Of a stretch of DNA of 43,614 nt, positions 27,216 through 35,895 are shown piece by piece (the stretch's first letter is position 1; each line of letters starts with the position of its first letter). Source of the DNA: CAZLMW01 sp964560875 (lineage in GTDB: Bacteria; Myxococcota_A; UBA9042); contig CAZLMW010000063.1 in the NCBI GenBank assembly GCA_964560875.1, positions 1 to 43,614 on the forward strand. The letters are read 5' to 3'. The position numbers and the translations under genes were made by a program. The notes beneath the pieces were generated by a model. That model was not told where the DNA came from. It saw only the letters and a program-made list of their open reading frames with translations, and did not search any database.

Positions 27216-28757
27216 CTATTCGAGATGCGTCGCGAGGTGTTCACAGAGCTTCTCGACCACGGCCACCCGCGCGGTGCGTTTGTCGTTGCCGGCGACGATC
27301 GTCCAGGGTGCATAGCTGGTCGACGTCCGCGCCACCATGTCGTGGATCGCCGCTCGGTAATCGTCCCACTTTTCGCGGTTGCGCCAGTCCTCTTCGGTGA
27401 TCTTGTGCTGCTTCCAGGGGATCTGCTCCCGCGCCTTGAAGCGCGCCAGCTGTTCCTCCTTGGAGATATGTAGCCAGAACTTCAGGACGGTCACGCCATG
27501 GCGGTGCAGCTGCTCCTCGAAGGCGTTGATCTCGTGAAACGCACGTCGCCACTCGTCAAAGGTCGCAAACCCCTCGACGCGCTCCACCAAGACGCGGCCG
27601 TACCAGGACCGGTCGTAGATGCGGATACGTCCGTCCGGCGGCAGATGGCGCCAAAACCGCCACAGGTAGTGCTGGGCGCGCTCCTCGTCGGTCGGCGCGG
27701 CGATCGGGATCACGCGGTAGAGGCGCGCATCCATCGCAGCGGTCAGCCGCCGAATCGCGCCTCCCTTGCCAGCTGCATCCCAGCCTTCGAACGCGAGAAC
27801 GGTCGCGCGGCCCTGTCGGTTGGCTTCCCAGGTGAGCTCATACAGCCGGTTTTGGGCTGCGCGGAGGCGCTTCTTGTAGTCGGACCGATCGATCACCGCA
27901 CCGAGATCAACCTGGTCGAGGACCGTGATGCGCGGGTAGTGCGAGTCCACAGGAGCGACGTCTTTCTTGAGGCCGGCGTTGCCGTTGGCGCTGCGGGCGA
28001 GTCGGCGTTCGAGCGCAGCTGCGAGGATGTTGCCGGCGGACAGATCGCGATGGTTGCGATCGGTGGACTCCACGACGTACCAGCGCGCCGAACCGGTGTC
28101 GGTCGCTCGAACAGCATGCTCGCTCGCGAGGGTGAAGTGTTTGTATTTTTTGGCGAATTTCTCGGCCAAAGGCGACACGCGCGGGTGGTTGGCAGCTTTA
28201 CCCATCGCCTCGACCGGATCGCCCGTCTTGGCGGCTTTCCTGGCGGCTTTTTCGAACTTGCGTGCCTGCTTGATTCGTCGCTTCTGCTCATCGGCGCCGA
28301 TGTGAAACCACAGCTTGATGATCACCGTGCCATCGTCGGCGAGCAGCCGCTCGAACTCGCGGATTCGTCGCAGCGCGTCGTCGTATTCGGCGGTCGAGAT
28401 GCGGTCGTGTGCGCGATCGATAATCGGCTGCGTGTACCAGGACCCGAACAGCAGTCCGATGCTCCCCCGCGGTGGCATGCGGCGCCAAAATCGCCAGGCG
28501 TGGGGGCGGCGACGCTCTTCGTCGGTTTCTTCCCAGAACGAGTGCGTCTGCAATCCGCGCGTGTCCAGCCATTCGGACAGGCGGTTGACGACCTCGGTCT
28601 TGCCGGCGCCCTCGACGCCCGAGACGATGACAATCACCTGGGCGTCCGAGAGCCTGAGCGCCCTCTGCGCGGAGAGCAACCTGACGCGGAGCTCGGCTTC
28701 GGCTTCTTCGAACTGTTCTTTGTCGACCTTGCGGCCCAATTCAGCGGCTCTAAACAT
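27216..28757 (-). CDS. pap: Polyphosphate:AMP phosphotransferase (two-domain PPK2)
   Basis: A 513-residue cytoplasmic enzyme of the double-domain PPK2 class, which transfers phosphate from polyphosphate to AMP to make ADP. The ATG start gives MFRAAELGRKVDKEQF, the conserved N-terminus of this family. The first PPK2 half has Walker A GVEGAGKT (47-54), but the usual DRSWY lid motif is replaced by FGSWYTQP. The second half has GWDAAGKGG (about 322-335) and intact YDRSWYGRVLVERVEG (about 380). In characterised members the C-terminal half carries activity, which fits. It starts 24 bases after the stop of the 1898-residue lipoprotein gene, on the same strand. Confidence 0.93.
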   Translation of the reverse strand: MFRAAELGRKVDKEQFEEAEAELRVRLLSAQRALRLSDAQVIVIVSGVEGAGKTEVVNRLSEWLDTRGLQTHSFWEETDEERRRPHAWRFWRRMPPRGSIGLLFGSWYTQPIIDRAHDRISTAEYDDALRRIREFERLLADDGTVIIKLWFHIGADEQKRRIKQARKFEKAARKAAKTGDPVEAMGKAANHPRVSPLAEKFAKKYKHFTLASEHAVRATDTGSARWYVVESTDRNHRDLSAGNILAAALERRLARSANGNAGLKKDVAPVDSHYPRITVLDQVDLGAVIDRSDYKKRLRAAQNRLYELTWEANRQGRATVLAFEGWDAAGKGGAIRRLTAAMDARLYRVIPIAAPTDEERAQHYLWRFWRHLPPDGRIRIYDRSWYGRVLVERVEGFATFDEWRRAFHEINAFEEQLHRHGVTVLKFWLHISKEEQLARFKAREQIPWKQHKITEEDWRNREKWDDYRAAIHDMVARTSTSYAPWTIVAGNDKRTARVAVVEKLCEHLATHLE

Positions 28758-28758
28758 G

Positions 28759-28778
28759 CGCTGATGGTGCCCTCAGCG
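28759..28778 (-). promoter_or_regulatory. Inverted repeat between lipoprotein stop and pap start
   Basis: On the minus strand CGCTGA and TCAGCG form a perfect 6-bp stem with an 8-base loop. It lies between the TGA ending at 28779 and the ATG at 28757. The only Shine-Dalgarno-like sequence (GAGGG) straddles stem and loop, so the hairpin could limit pap translation. It has no T tract and is short for a terminator. Confidence 0.4.
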
Positions 28779-31700
28779 TCACTCGCAGTACAAATTTCGG
28801 TCCCAGCAGCAGTCGCCCTTGCTCTTGCACAAGGCGTCGCACTGGCACTTGGCGCCGGCTTTGAACTTGCCGCATAACCCGGCGCATGAGCCGCAGTCCC
28901 CCTTGCACGACGTGCTCTCGCCGCTGCCGCAGATTCCGTCGCCGCAGACCTTGCTGCTGCCGGCGAAGACCAACTTGGCGTTGACGTACTGGCAAATCTT
29001 CGACTTGTTGCGGAACCGGACGAAGGCCCAGCCGTCTTCGTTTGTCTTGCCGGGCGTGTCGGGCTTGAAGTAGATCTTGGGCTTCTTGCCGGTCGCACAA
29101 CATCCGTTGGGGTTCACCGCGCTTACCGAGCTGTAGTAGCTGGGCGTGCCGTTGGTGCACTTCACCTTCGCGCATTCCTTGCCGTTCTTGCCCTGGTTGC
29201 ACGCGTAGTAGCCGCAGATCTCGACGTCCTCCGACGCGGTGGCTTCAACCTGGACGCGCGGATCGCTGAAGTTGGTCAGGTCCTTGATGCTGTACTTGAT
29301 GTAATCGGTGTCATACGCGTTTTTGAAGTGCGCGTCGGGGTTGAGCACGAACGCCTTGGCGTTGTCGTTGAAGTCGCCCACTTTGACCGCTGAAAATGCC
29401 GACCAGCCGGACTCGTACTTGTCTGTGGCCTTGCACACAGCGGCGCTGCTACCTGTCGCCTTGCAGGTTCCGGGCGTGTTCAGGCTGCTGATGCTGCAGA
29501 TCTGCGATGAGCTGCAGTTTTTGTAGGTCGTCCACCCGCTCCAGTTGTAGTTGCTGGACGAGACGCTGCAGGTAGTCGATGAACCCGTGCAGCCGCGATA
29601 GGCCTTGCGCACCAGGACGTCTCCGCCGGCCGCCGAGCTGCTGCACTTGTACTCGGACTTCTGCAGCGATGAGGAGCACTTGGTCGCTTTGGACGCATAC
29701 GTGCCCGATTGCGTGCAGCAGGTTGACCCCGGGGTGCATTGCGTCTTGCTCTTCGACCCGAAAATGAGCTTGACGCTGACCTCCTGGCAGATCGCCGCTT
29801 CGTTGGCCATCCGCAGGAATGCCCAGCCGGTTTCGTTGATGCCGCTCGCGTCGGGCACGTACTGAATCGTGCCTTTTGTCGCTGTCTTGCAGCACCCGTT
29901 GGGGTTGGTCGAACTCACCGAGAAGAACTGCGACGGGGTCGACCCGGACGGGCACTTGACCGGCTTGCAGGCGCCGCCCGTGACCTTGTCGCACCTGTAG
30001 TAGGCGCAGACCTTGACCGGTGCTGCGCCGGTCCATTCGACGTGAACGCGCGGGTCGGTGACGTTGGTCAAGTCGTTGATGATGTACTTGAAGTAGTCGT
30101 TATCGTTGGCGCTCTTGAAATGCACCTTCGGGTACAGCTGGATCGCGTTGCTGGTGTCGTTGAACGTGCCGAGGTTGTACGCGTTGGTGATGAACGTCCC
30201 CGATTCGTACTTGTCGGTCTTGTTGCAGAGCGGGTCGGTCGCCGTAGTGCAGGTGCCCGGAGACGTGGTGCTGGTAACCTTGCACAGCTGGCTGGACGTG
30301 CAGTTCTTGTAGGTCGACCACCCGCTCCAGGCGTAGTTGCTCGACGACGTGCTGCATGTCGTTGATGAGCCGGTGCAGCCTTGGAACGCCTGCCGACGCA
30401 ACACGTCGCCGCCCTTGCTCTTGCTGCTGCACTTGTACTCGGTCTTCTTGGCCAGGCTGCCGCACTTGGTCGCCTTCGAAGCGTAGGTCCCCGACGCCGA
30501 GCAACAGGTCGTGTTGGGCGTGCACTGCGTCTTGGTCTGGTCGCCGAACACGAGCCGGGTGGTGACTTCCTGGCAGACGTTGCCCTTGTTGGTCATCCGG
30601 AAATAGACGTCGCCCTCCTCGTCGGTGCCATTGGGGTTGTCGGGTTTGAAGCGAACTTTGCCGCTGTTTGCCGTGATGCAGCAGCCGTTGGGGTTCTTGC
30701 TGCTGACCAGGCCATTGTAGCTGGCAGACGTCCCCGCCGGGCACTTGACCGGGTTGCAACTCTTGCCGTCCGATGCCTTCACGCACCTGTACCAGACGCA
30801 GAGCTCGACCGAATCCGCGGCTGAGAATTCGACGTGCGCGCTCGGATGCCAAAACAGGTTCAGCACGTCGTCGATGCGGTACTTGAAGGTGTCGCTGTCG
30901 TACTTGGACTTGAAATGCACCTTGGGCGCGAGGAGCTTCGCGGAGTCGGTCTCCTTGTAGCTGCCGAGGTTGTAGGCGTTGATAGTCGACGTGCTGCCCG
31001 ACTCGTACTTGTCGTACTTGGTGCACACCGCATCGGACGCTCCGACACACTTGCCTGGCGACGAACTCGACGTGACCGAACACACCTGGGACGTGCCGCA
31101 GTTGGCGTAGGTTTTCCAAGCCGTCCAGTGGAAGTAGCTGGCACCGTATGCGCAATAGGCGCTCGAGCCGATGCAGCCGCGGTAGGCCTCATGGACCAGC
31201 ACGTCGCCGCCCTTGGCCGAGCTGCTGCACTTGTATTCGCTCTTCTGCTTTTTCGAGTCGCACTTGGCGCCCTTGGGAGCGAACGACCCCGCGCCTGTGC
31301 AGCACGTGGAGCCGGGTTTGCAGAGCGACTGGTCTTTTTGGCCGAACTCGAGCTTCACGCTGACTTCCTGGCAGACCGGCGCCTTGTTCTTGATGTTGAA
31401 GTGGACCCAGCCCCCCTTGTTGGCGTTGTTGATCTTCGGCAACCAGGACAGCACGCCCTTGGAGGACGGGTTGGTCACACAACAGCCGTTGGGTTTGGTG
31501 TCGCTGGCGGCGCTCGTGCTCGATGTCGAGAAGCCAGATGGGCAGGTCACCGAGATGCATTTGTTGCCGCTGCCACCCGCGTCGCAGCCGTAGTACGCGC
31601 ACACGCTGACGTTGCTGTTGGCGTTCCACTCGATGTGCACTTTGGGCGAGTAGCCGGCGGCGGAATCGACGATCTTGTATTTGAAGTAGTCCTTATCCGA

Positions 31701-34475
31701 CTCACTCTTGAAGTGAACGGATGGATTGAGGATTTTGCCGGCGCTGTTGTCGTTGAACGAGCCCAGCGAGTAGCTCTTGGTCGACGATGTCCCGCTCTCG
31801 TAGGGGTCGTTCTTGCCGCACAGGGAGCCGCCGGTGTCCTTGCATGAGCCGGGCAACGACGGGTTGGACACCGAGCAGACCTGGGCAGATGAACACTGCT
31901 TGTAGGTCTTGGCGACGGTCCAGTGCAGGTTGAGCCCCGAGTAGCTGCAGCTCGAGCTGCCGCCGGTGCACCCGCCAAACGCTTCTTTGACGAGGACCTT
32001 GGCGCCCTTGGCGGTCGAGGAGCAGGAGTATTCCCTCTTGAACGGCGACGAGCCGCACTTGGTTTTTTGTGGAGCCCAGGTGCCCTTGTCGGTGCAGCAC
32101 GTCGAACCGGGCGAGCACTGTTTATCCGACGTGCAATAGCCCGCCTGGTTGGGGTTGGTGACCTTGCAGACGGTGCCGCCCTTGCACGACTTGTATGACT
32201 CCCACTTGCCCCAGGCGCGGTTCTCGGTAGCCGTGCTGCACAGCGTCGATGTCCCGCTGCAGCCTGGGAACGCCTTGCGCCGCATCACGTCTTGGCCCGT
32301 CGCCGAGCATTTGTATTCGCTGGACAGCCAGAAGTCGCCGCATTTTGTGCCCTTTTTGTCGAATTGACCCGCGGATGTGCAGCATTTTGCGCCGGCGATG
32401 CACTTGGTCGTGTTCGTGGACTTGCAGACCCCGGGCTGGCTCGACGAAGCGACCTCGCATTTCTGCGCGGAGCTGCACGCCTTGAATGTCGTCCAGGTGG
32501 TCCAGTGGTAGTTGGTCTTCGAGGTCGAACAGGTGTTGCTCTTGCCCGTGCAGCCGCGAAACGCCGAGCGCGTGAGCACCTTGGAACCGTCGGCTGAGCA
32601 CATGTATTCGGTCGCCTTCACCTGGTCGTGGCACTTGGTCTTGGCGAGCTTTATCTTCTTGAGGACCGGGTTGCAGCAGGCCCCGGACGTGCACTGACAT
32701 GACTTGGACGTCGACCACGCATCGGGCTTGCTGCCGCTGCAAGCGAGGCACTTGTTGGTGGCGTCCACCTGGCCGTCCTTGTAGCAACCGTCGAGGATCT
32801 TGCAGAAGCCGGGCTTGACCTTGGCGTTACAGGCGCCCGTTTTCGGGTCGCACGAGGCGATCTCGCAGTCCGCGGCGCCCTTGCAGGGGATGGTTTCGGA
32901 CTTGCACTGGTGGTTGTCGCACAGGTCGGACGTGCACTTGTTGCCGTCGTCGCAGTCCGAATCGAAGTTGCAACAGCCCGACACCAGCGTGTGGCTGCAG
33001 GTTCCCGAGCACGTGTCCTTCGTGCACGAGTTGCCGTCGTTGCAGTCGGTGTCCTTGGTGCACTTGTCGCCGCCGCCCGAGCACGCGCCGATACCGTCGC
33101 CGCCGATCTTGCAGGCCTGGGTGCCGCTGCAGGTGAGCACGGTCTGCCAGTCCGACCACGCCCAGAACTTCTCGATCTTGGAACACAGCCCCGTCGCGAC
33201 GCCGTTGCATCCGGCGAACGCCGTGCGCTTTTGCACTTCCTTGCCGTTGCACTTGTATTCGGTCTTGAGCACGTCGTCGGCGCACTTGGAGTTGGCGGCC
33301 TTGGGTTGATTCGCGACGAGATCGCAGCACGCGCCCGAGCTGCAGCACTTGGGTTTGGCGGTGACTTTGCACTTGCCGGCTTCGCAGGTTCCGGTCTTGC
33401 ACGCGTCGCCGCCGCCACAGTCGCTGTCTTTGACGCAGCAGTCGGGGCCCGAGGGGGTGCCCACACACTCGCCGGCCGCGTTGCAAGCGTCACCGGTCGT
33501 GCAGCTGGCGCCATCGTCGCACTTGCTGCCGGCAGCGGCCTTGAAGCCTTCGTTGTTGTCCTTGCTGTCGCACACCAAGCAGTTGCTCGGCCCGAAATCG
33601 CCGTCGGAGTAGCAGTTGCCATCGACCAGGCAGGTGCCCGTCAAGATCGCGTTGGTGCACTTCATCTGGCCGTCGGCGGCCTTCTCGCACTTGTCGGTCG
33701 TGCAGATGAGCTTGTCGTCGCAGTCCTTGTCGGTCTTGCATCCGGGCGTGCTGCACAGCGTGTCGTAGTCGTTGCAGCAGTCCTTGTAGGTCTTGCAGGT
33801 CCCGTCGCATTGGCACTTGGCGCCCGCCGTGAACTTGCCGCATCGACCGGCGCAGGAGTCCTTCACGCCGCTGGTCGCGTCCGAACCTGAAGACGAGCTC
33901 GAGGTGCCGGAGCTCGAACCGGCGTCGGTGCCCGAGCTCGAACCGCTGCTGCTGCCCGCATCGGGCTGGGGACAGATCTGTTTGTAGTCACCGCAGCAGT
34001 CCTTGAAGGACGCGCACCCGTTGTCGCACTGGCAGCTCGCGCCGCTGACGTATTTGCCGCATTTGCCGACGCACGAGCCGTCTTTGCCGACAGCACCGTC
34101 GCCGCCGGCATCTCCGCTGGACCCGGATGACCCGCCTGAGCTCGTCGATCCGCTCGAGCTTGTCGATCCGCTGGACGCCCCGCTCGACGAGTCGGCTCCT
34201 GAAGAGCTGGATGCGCCGCTTGTCGAGCCCGTGTCGGTAACGCCGCCCGATGAACTCGTCGACGAACCGCCGCTTGCCGAGATGTCGGCGCCGGCGAATC
34301 CGTCACCGCCAAAAGACAGGCCGCCATCGCTGGCGTCTGCAGGCGTTGTCGCGGGCGGCGTGCCACCGCTATCACTGTCGCCGCAGCCGACCACACCGAG
34401 CGCCAGGATCGCCGCCAATCCAGCGATGAAGACGCGGCGCCGAGGCCTCGTGGATGCCGCAAGAAACGAACGCAT
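28779..34475 (-). CDS. Giant mosaic lipoprotein with somatomedin-B-like domains
   Basis: A 1898-residue surface lipoprotein. ATG 34475 follows GAGG. The signal peptide ends in LGVVGC (Cys31), then a Ser/Gly linker to about 130. Somatomedin-B-like domains (CxGxCG...CQCDxxC...DCCxDYxxxC) lie at about 132-168, 205-240 and at the C-terminus (last 40 residues, CQCDALCKSKGDCCWDRN). Between them are CDDGNxCTxDxC units, then a repeated roughly 85-residue Cys module (STCC...TKC...EYKCSS...RGCTGSS..CS...WxxYKxCSSSQ.C). Four copies of a PPC-like beta sandwich (DKYESG...LGSFND...HFKS..D.DYFKY) are interleaved with it in the C-terminal half. Somatomedin-B domains are best known from animal extracellular proteins. 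An adhesion or recognition function is inferred; the ligand is unknown. Confidence 0.9.
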   Translation of the reverse strand: MRSFLAASTRPRRRVFIAGLAAILALGVVGCGDSDSGGTPPATTPADASDGGLSFGGDGFAGADISASGGSSTSSSGGVTDTGSTSGASSSSGADSSSGASSGSTSSSGSTSSGGSSGSSGDAGGDGAVGKDGSCVGKCGKYVSGASCQCDNGCASFKDCCGDYKQICPQPDAGSSSGSSSGTDAGSSSGTSSSSSGSDATSGVKDSCAGRCGKFTAGAKCQCDGTCKTYKDCCNDYDTLCSTPGCKTDKDCDDKLICTTDKCEKAADGQMKCTNAILTGTCLVDGNCYSDGDFGPSNCLVCDSKDNNEGFKAAAGSKCDDGASCTTGDACNAAGECVGTPSGPDCCVKDSDCGGGDACKTGTCEAGKCKVTAKPKCCSSGACCDLVANQPKAANSKCADDVLKTEYKCNGKEVQKRTAFAGCNGVATGLCSKIEKFWAWSDWQTVLTCSGTQACKIGGDGIGACSGGGDKCTKDTDCNDGNSCTKDTCSGTCSHTLVSGCCNFDSDCDDGNKCTSDLCDNHQCKSETIPCKGAADCEIASCDPKTGACNAKVKPGFCKILDGCYKDGQVDATNKCLACSGSKPDAWSTSKSCQCTSGACCNPVLKKIKLAKTKCHDQVKATEYMCSADGSKVLTRSAFRGCTGKSNTCSTSKTNYHWTTWTTFKACSSAQKCEVASSSQPGVCKSTNTTKCIAGAKCCTSAGQFDKKGTKCGDFWLSSEYKCSATGQDVMRRKAFPGCSGTSTLCSTATENRAWGKWESYKSCKGGTVCKVTNPNQAGYCTSDKQCSPGSTCCTDKGTWAPQKTKCGSSPFKREYSCSSTAKGAKVLVKEAFGGCTGGSSSCSYSGLNLHWTVAKTYKQCSSAQVCSVSNPSLPGSCKDTGGSLCGKNDPYESGTSSTKSYSLGSFNDNSAGKILNPSVHFKSESDKDYFKYKIVDSAAGYSPKVHIEWNANSNVSVCAYYGCDAGGSGNKCISVTCPSGFSTSSTSAASDTKPNGCCVTNPSSKGVLSWLPKINNANKGGWVHFNIKNKAPVCQEVSVKLEFGQKDQSLCKPGSTCCTGAGSFAPKGAKCDSKKQKSEYKCSSSAKGGDVLVHEAYRGCIGSSAYCAYGASYFHWTAWKTYANCGTSQVCSVTSSSSPGKCVGASDAVCTKYDKYESGSTSTINAYNLGSYKETDSAKLLAPKVHFKSKYDSDTFKYRIDDVLNLFWHPSAHVEFSAADSVELCVWYRCVKASDGKSCNPVKCPAGTSASYNGLVSSKNPNGCCITANSGKVRFKPDNPNGTDEEGDVYFRMTNKGNVCQEVTTRLVFGDQTKTQCTPNTTCCSASGTYASKATKCGSLAKKTEYKCSSKSKGGDVLRRQAFQGCTGSSTTCSTSSSNYAWSGWSTYKNCTSSQLCKVTSTTSPGTCTTATDPLCNKTDKYESGTFITNAYNLGTFNDTSNAIQLYPKVHFKSANDNDYFKYIINDLTNVTDPRVHVEWTGAAPVKVCAYYRCDKVTGGACKPVKCPSGSTPSQFFSVSSTNPNGCCKTATKGTIQYVPDASGINETGWAFLRMANEAAICQEVSVKLIFGSKSKTQCTPGSTCCTQSGTYASKATKCSSSLQKSEYKCSSSAAGGDVLVRKAYRGCTGSSTTCSVSSSNYNWSGWTTYKNCSSSQICSISSLNTPGTCKATGSSAAVCKATDKYESGWSAFSAVKVGDFNDNAKAFVLNPDAHFKNAYDTDYIKYSIKDLTNFSDPRVQVEATASEDVEICGYYACNQGKNGKECAKVKCTNGTPSYYSSVSAVNPNGCCATGKKPKIYFKPDTPGKTNEDGWAFVRFRNKSKICQYVNAKLVFAGSSKVCGDGICGSGESTSCKGDCGSCAGLCGKFKAGAKCQCDALCKSKGDCCWDRNLYCE

Positions 34476-34628
34476 GATGACCTCGAGTCAGACGGTTCAG
34501 CCGCCATCGGTAGAGTCTGACTGCGCCGAGAGAGGGGCATAGACCGCGCGCGACAGGCGCCCGAAAGGGTACGGGATCGGGGTTTTCGTAGCAACGCGCA
34601 AGGCTTCGAGCGCTGCGCAGTGCGTCGT

Positions 34629-34946
34629 TCAGTCGAGGGACAAGAGCTCGCGAACGTGTCCGATCAATTCGCGTTCGGACGGCGCAACCTCACCGTCGCT
34701 GATCGCGGCGTCCTCCAGATCGCGCAGCAAACTCGCGTGCCACTCAGGGGGAACCAGCATCAGCGCGCGGTCCACGACGTCCCAATCGACGACCTGCAGA
34801 TACAGCCGGCGGATTTCGACGCTCTTCATCCCGAGGCGCGTGCCAGTTTGCCGCAGGAACTCGCCTTCACTTACGGTGATACGGCCATCGGCAAGGAGCA
34901 CCTGGGCAACGATGGTTGCGTACGCGACGGCGGATTCATGGTCCAT
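34629..34946 (-). CDS. TerB-like small protein
   Basis: A 105-residue cytoplasmic protein, last in the NAD-linked operon. ATG 34946 is chosen because family-like sequence starts there (MDHESAVAYATIVAQVLLADGR); the longer frame upstream overlaps the neighbour and is Pro/Arg-rich. The two acidic helical motifs LLADGRITVSEGEFL and AAISDGEVAPSERELI match the TerB/DjlA-N helical fold, in which paired acidic residues bind metal. TerB-like domains occur in tellurite-resistance and membrane-stress operons, often near band-7 proteins, consistent with the SPFH gene here. No obvious ribosome-binding site; it starts 56 bases after the NAD kinase-like stop. Confidence 0.72.
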   Translation of the reverse strand: MDHESAVAYATIVAQVLLADGRITVSEGEFLRQTGTRLGMKSVEIRRLYLQVVDWDVVDRALMLVPPEWHASLLRDLEDAAISDGEVAPSERELIGHVRELLSLD

Positions 34947-35002
34947 GCCGGCGATACTAACACCGACTCCAGCAGGCGCCCGCAAACTCCGGACGGACGT
35001 GC

Positions 35003-35893
35003 TCAGGCGACAAGGCGAAGGCGCTGGTCCGCCAACGCGACAGTGCAAACCTCTCCCCACCCGAATTGCAGCGCATCCGGTTCCACGCCATCGCCGAAGA
35101 TCACGCCGCCGTCGTCCATCTCGGAGCGGACGAGAAGCTTGTCGTCTGGATCGATGGAGCCGGCGGTGAGGTTGGTCTGTGTGCGCACGCTGGGGAAGGC
35201 CTCGCGGACCAAGAACAGCAGCTGGTCGTCCCCCGCCGCCGGTTTTTCGATGGGGGCTCCACGCTCACGGCAAATAGACCGGGCCCACCCGGTCGCTCCG
35301 GTGCCGGTCGCAACGACGACTCCGGATGACGAATGGCGCTCTCGCGTACCGTCGAAACGGACCGTGTACCGCGCCGATTGATGGCTGCGATGGCCGATGA
35401 ACAGCTCGTTGAGTGCGACGATGGACTGCCCGTCAGCCAGCGACCCGCGGACCATGGCGCGCTCGTCAAACCTGACACGGTCGGCGCGGATGTCTGCGAG
35501 CAAGTCCACCGCTGCCGCAGGGAGGTGACGGACCAGGATCCCGTCGTTGCGCGAGGCGTCCGGGTTGATGCCGATGACAGGCTGGCCGTCGAGGTACTTC
35601 GCGACGTTGGGGATGAGCCCGTCCTGGCCGACCGCCACCACGACATCGTCCGGCGAAGAGAGAAAACGCGAAAGGTCATCCCGCGCCACCACAGCGCGTC
35701 GCCATCGGCCCGGAATCGCCTTGAGCACGGTCGACATCGCGGTCGCCTGTCGAGAGTGCGCTTCGAAGACCGGATCGATCGAGCGGTCCCGTCCGCCCAG
35801 GAAGAACGCCGCCTGACCGTGCGTGCCATGTCGGGCGATCAGGCCGTCGTATTCGGTGGCCCGGTGAACGACGACCACGCGGGGCAAAGCCAT
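35003..35893 (-). CDS. NAD kinase-like protein (variant GQDG motif)
   Basis: A 296-residue cytoplasmic protein of the ATP-NAD kinase fold, which phosphorylates NAD(H) to NADP(H). The nucleotide loop reads VVVAVGQDG (89-92) where the family consensus is GGDG; the catalytic Asp is kept. PVIGINPDASRNDGIL resembles the NTDPERSEG segment of the NADK2-like branch. ALNELFIGH supplies the conserved Asn-Glu (162-163), and SGVVVATGTGATGWARS is the glycine-rich core of the second domain. Residues about 12-60 resemble the N-terminal extension of this branch. It starts 2 bases after the SPFH stop without a good ribosome-binding site, so coupling is likely. Activity is probable but the Gly-to-Gln change should be tested. 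Confidence 0.85.
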   Translation of the reverse strand: MALPRVVVVHRATEYDGLIARHGTHGQAAFFLGGRDRSIDPVFEAHSRQATAMSTVLKAIPGRWRRAVVARDDLSRFLSSPDDVVVAVGQDGLIPNVAKYLDGQPVIGINPDASRNDGILVRHLPAAAVDLLADIRADRVRFDERAMVRGSLADGQSIVALNELFIGHRSHQSARYTVRFDGTRERHSSSGVVVATGTGATGWARSICRERGAPIEKPAAGDDQLLFLVREAFPSVRTQTNLTAGSIDPDDKLLVRSEMDDGGVIFGDGVEPDALQFGWGEVCTVALADQRLRLVA

Positions 35894-35895
35894 GA

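Noticed and set aside
27498..28877. Open frame of 459 codons opposite the polyphosphate:AMP phosphotransferase
   Set aside because: The minus strand encodes an unmistakable enzyme with both Walker motifs; the plus translation has no motif.
29739..31847. Long plus-strand frames opposite the somatomedin-B lipoprotein
   Set aside because: Antisense shadows of the repeated Cys modules; the minus-strand protein has clear signal peptide and domains.
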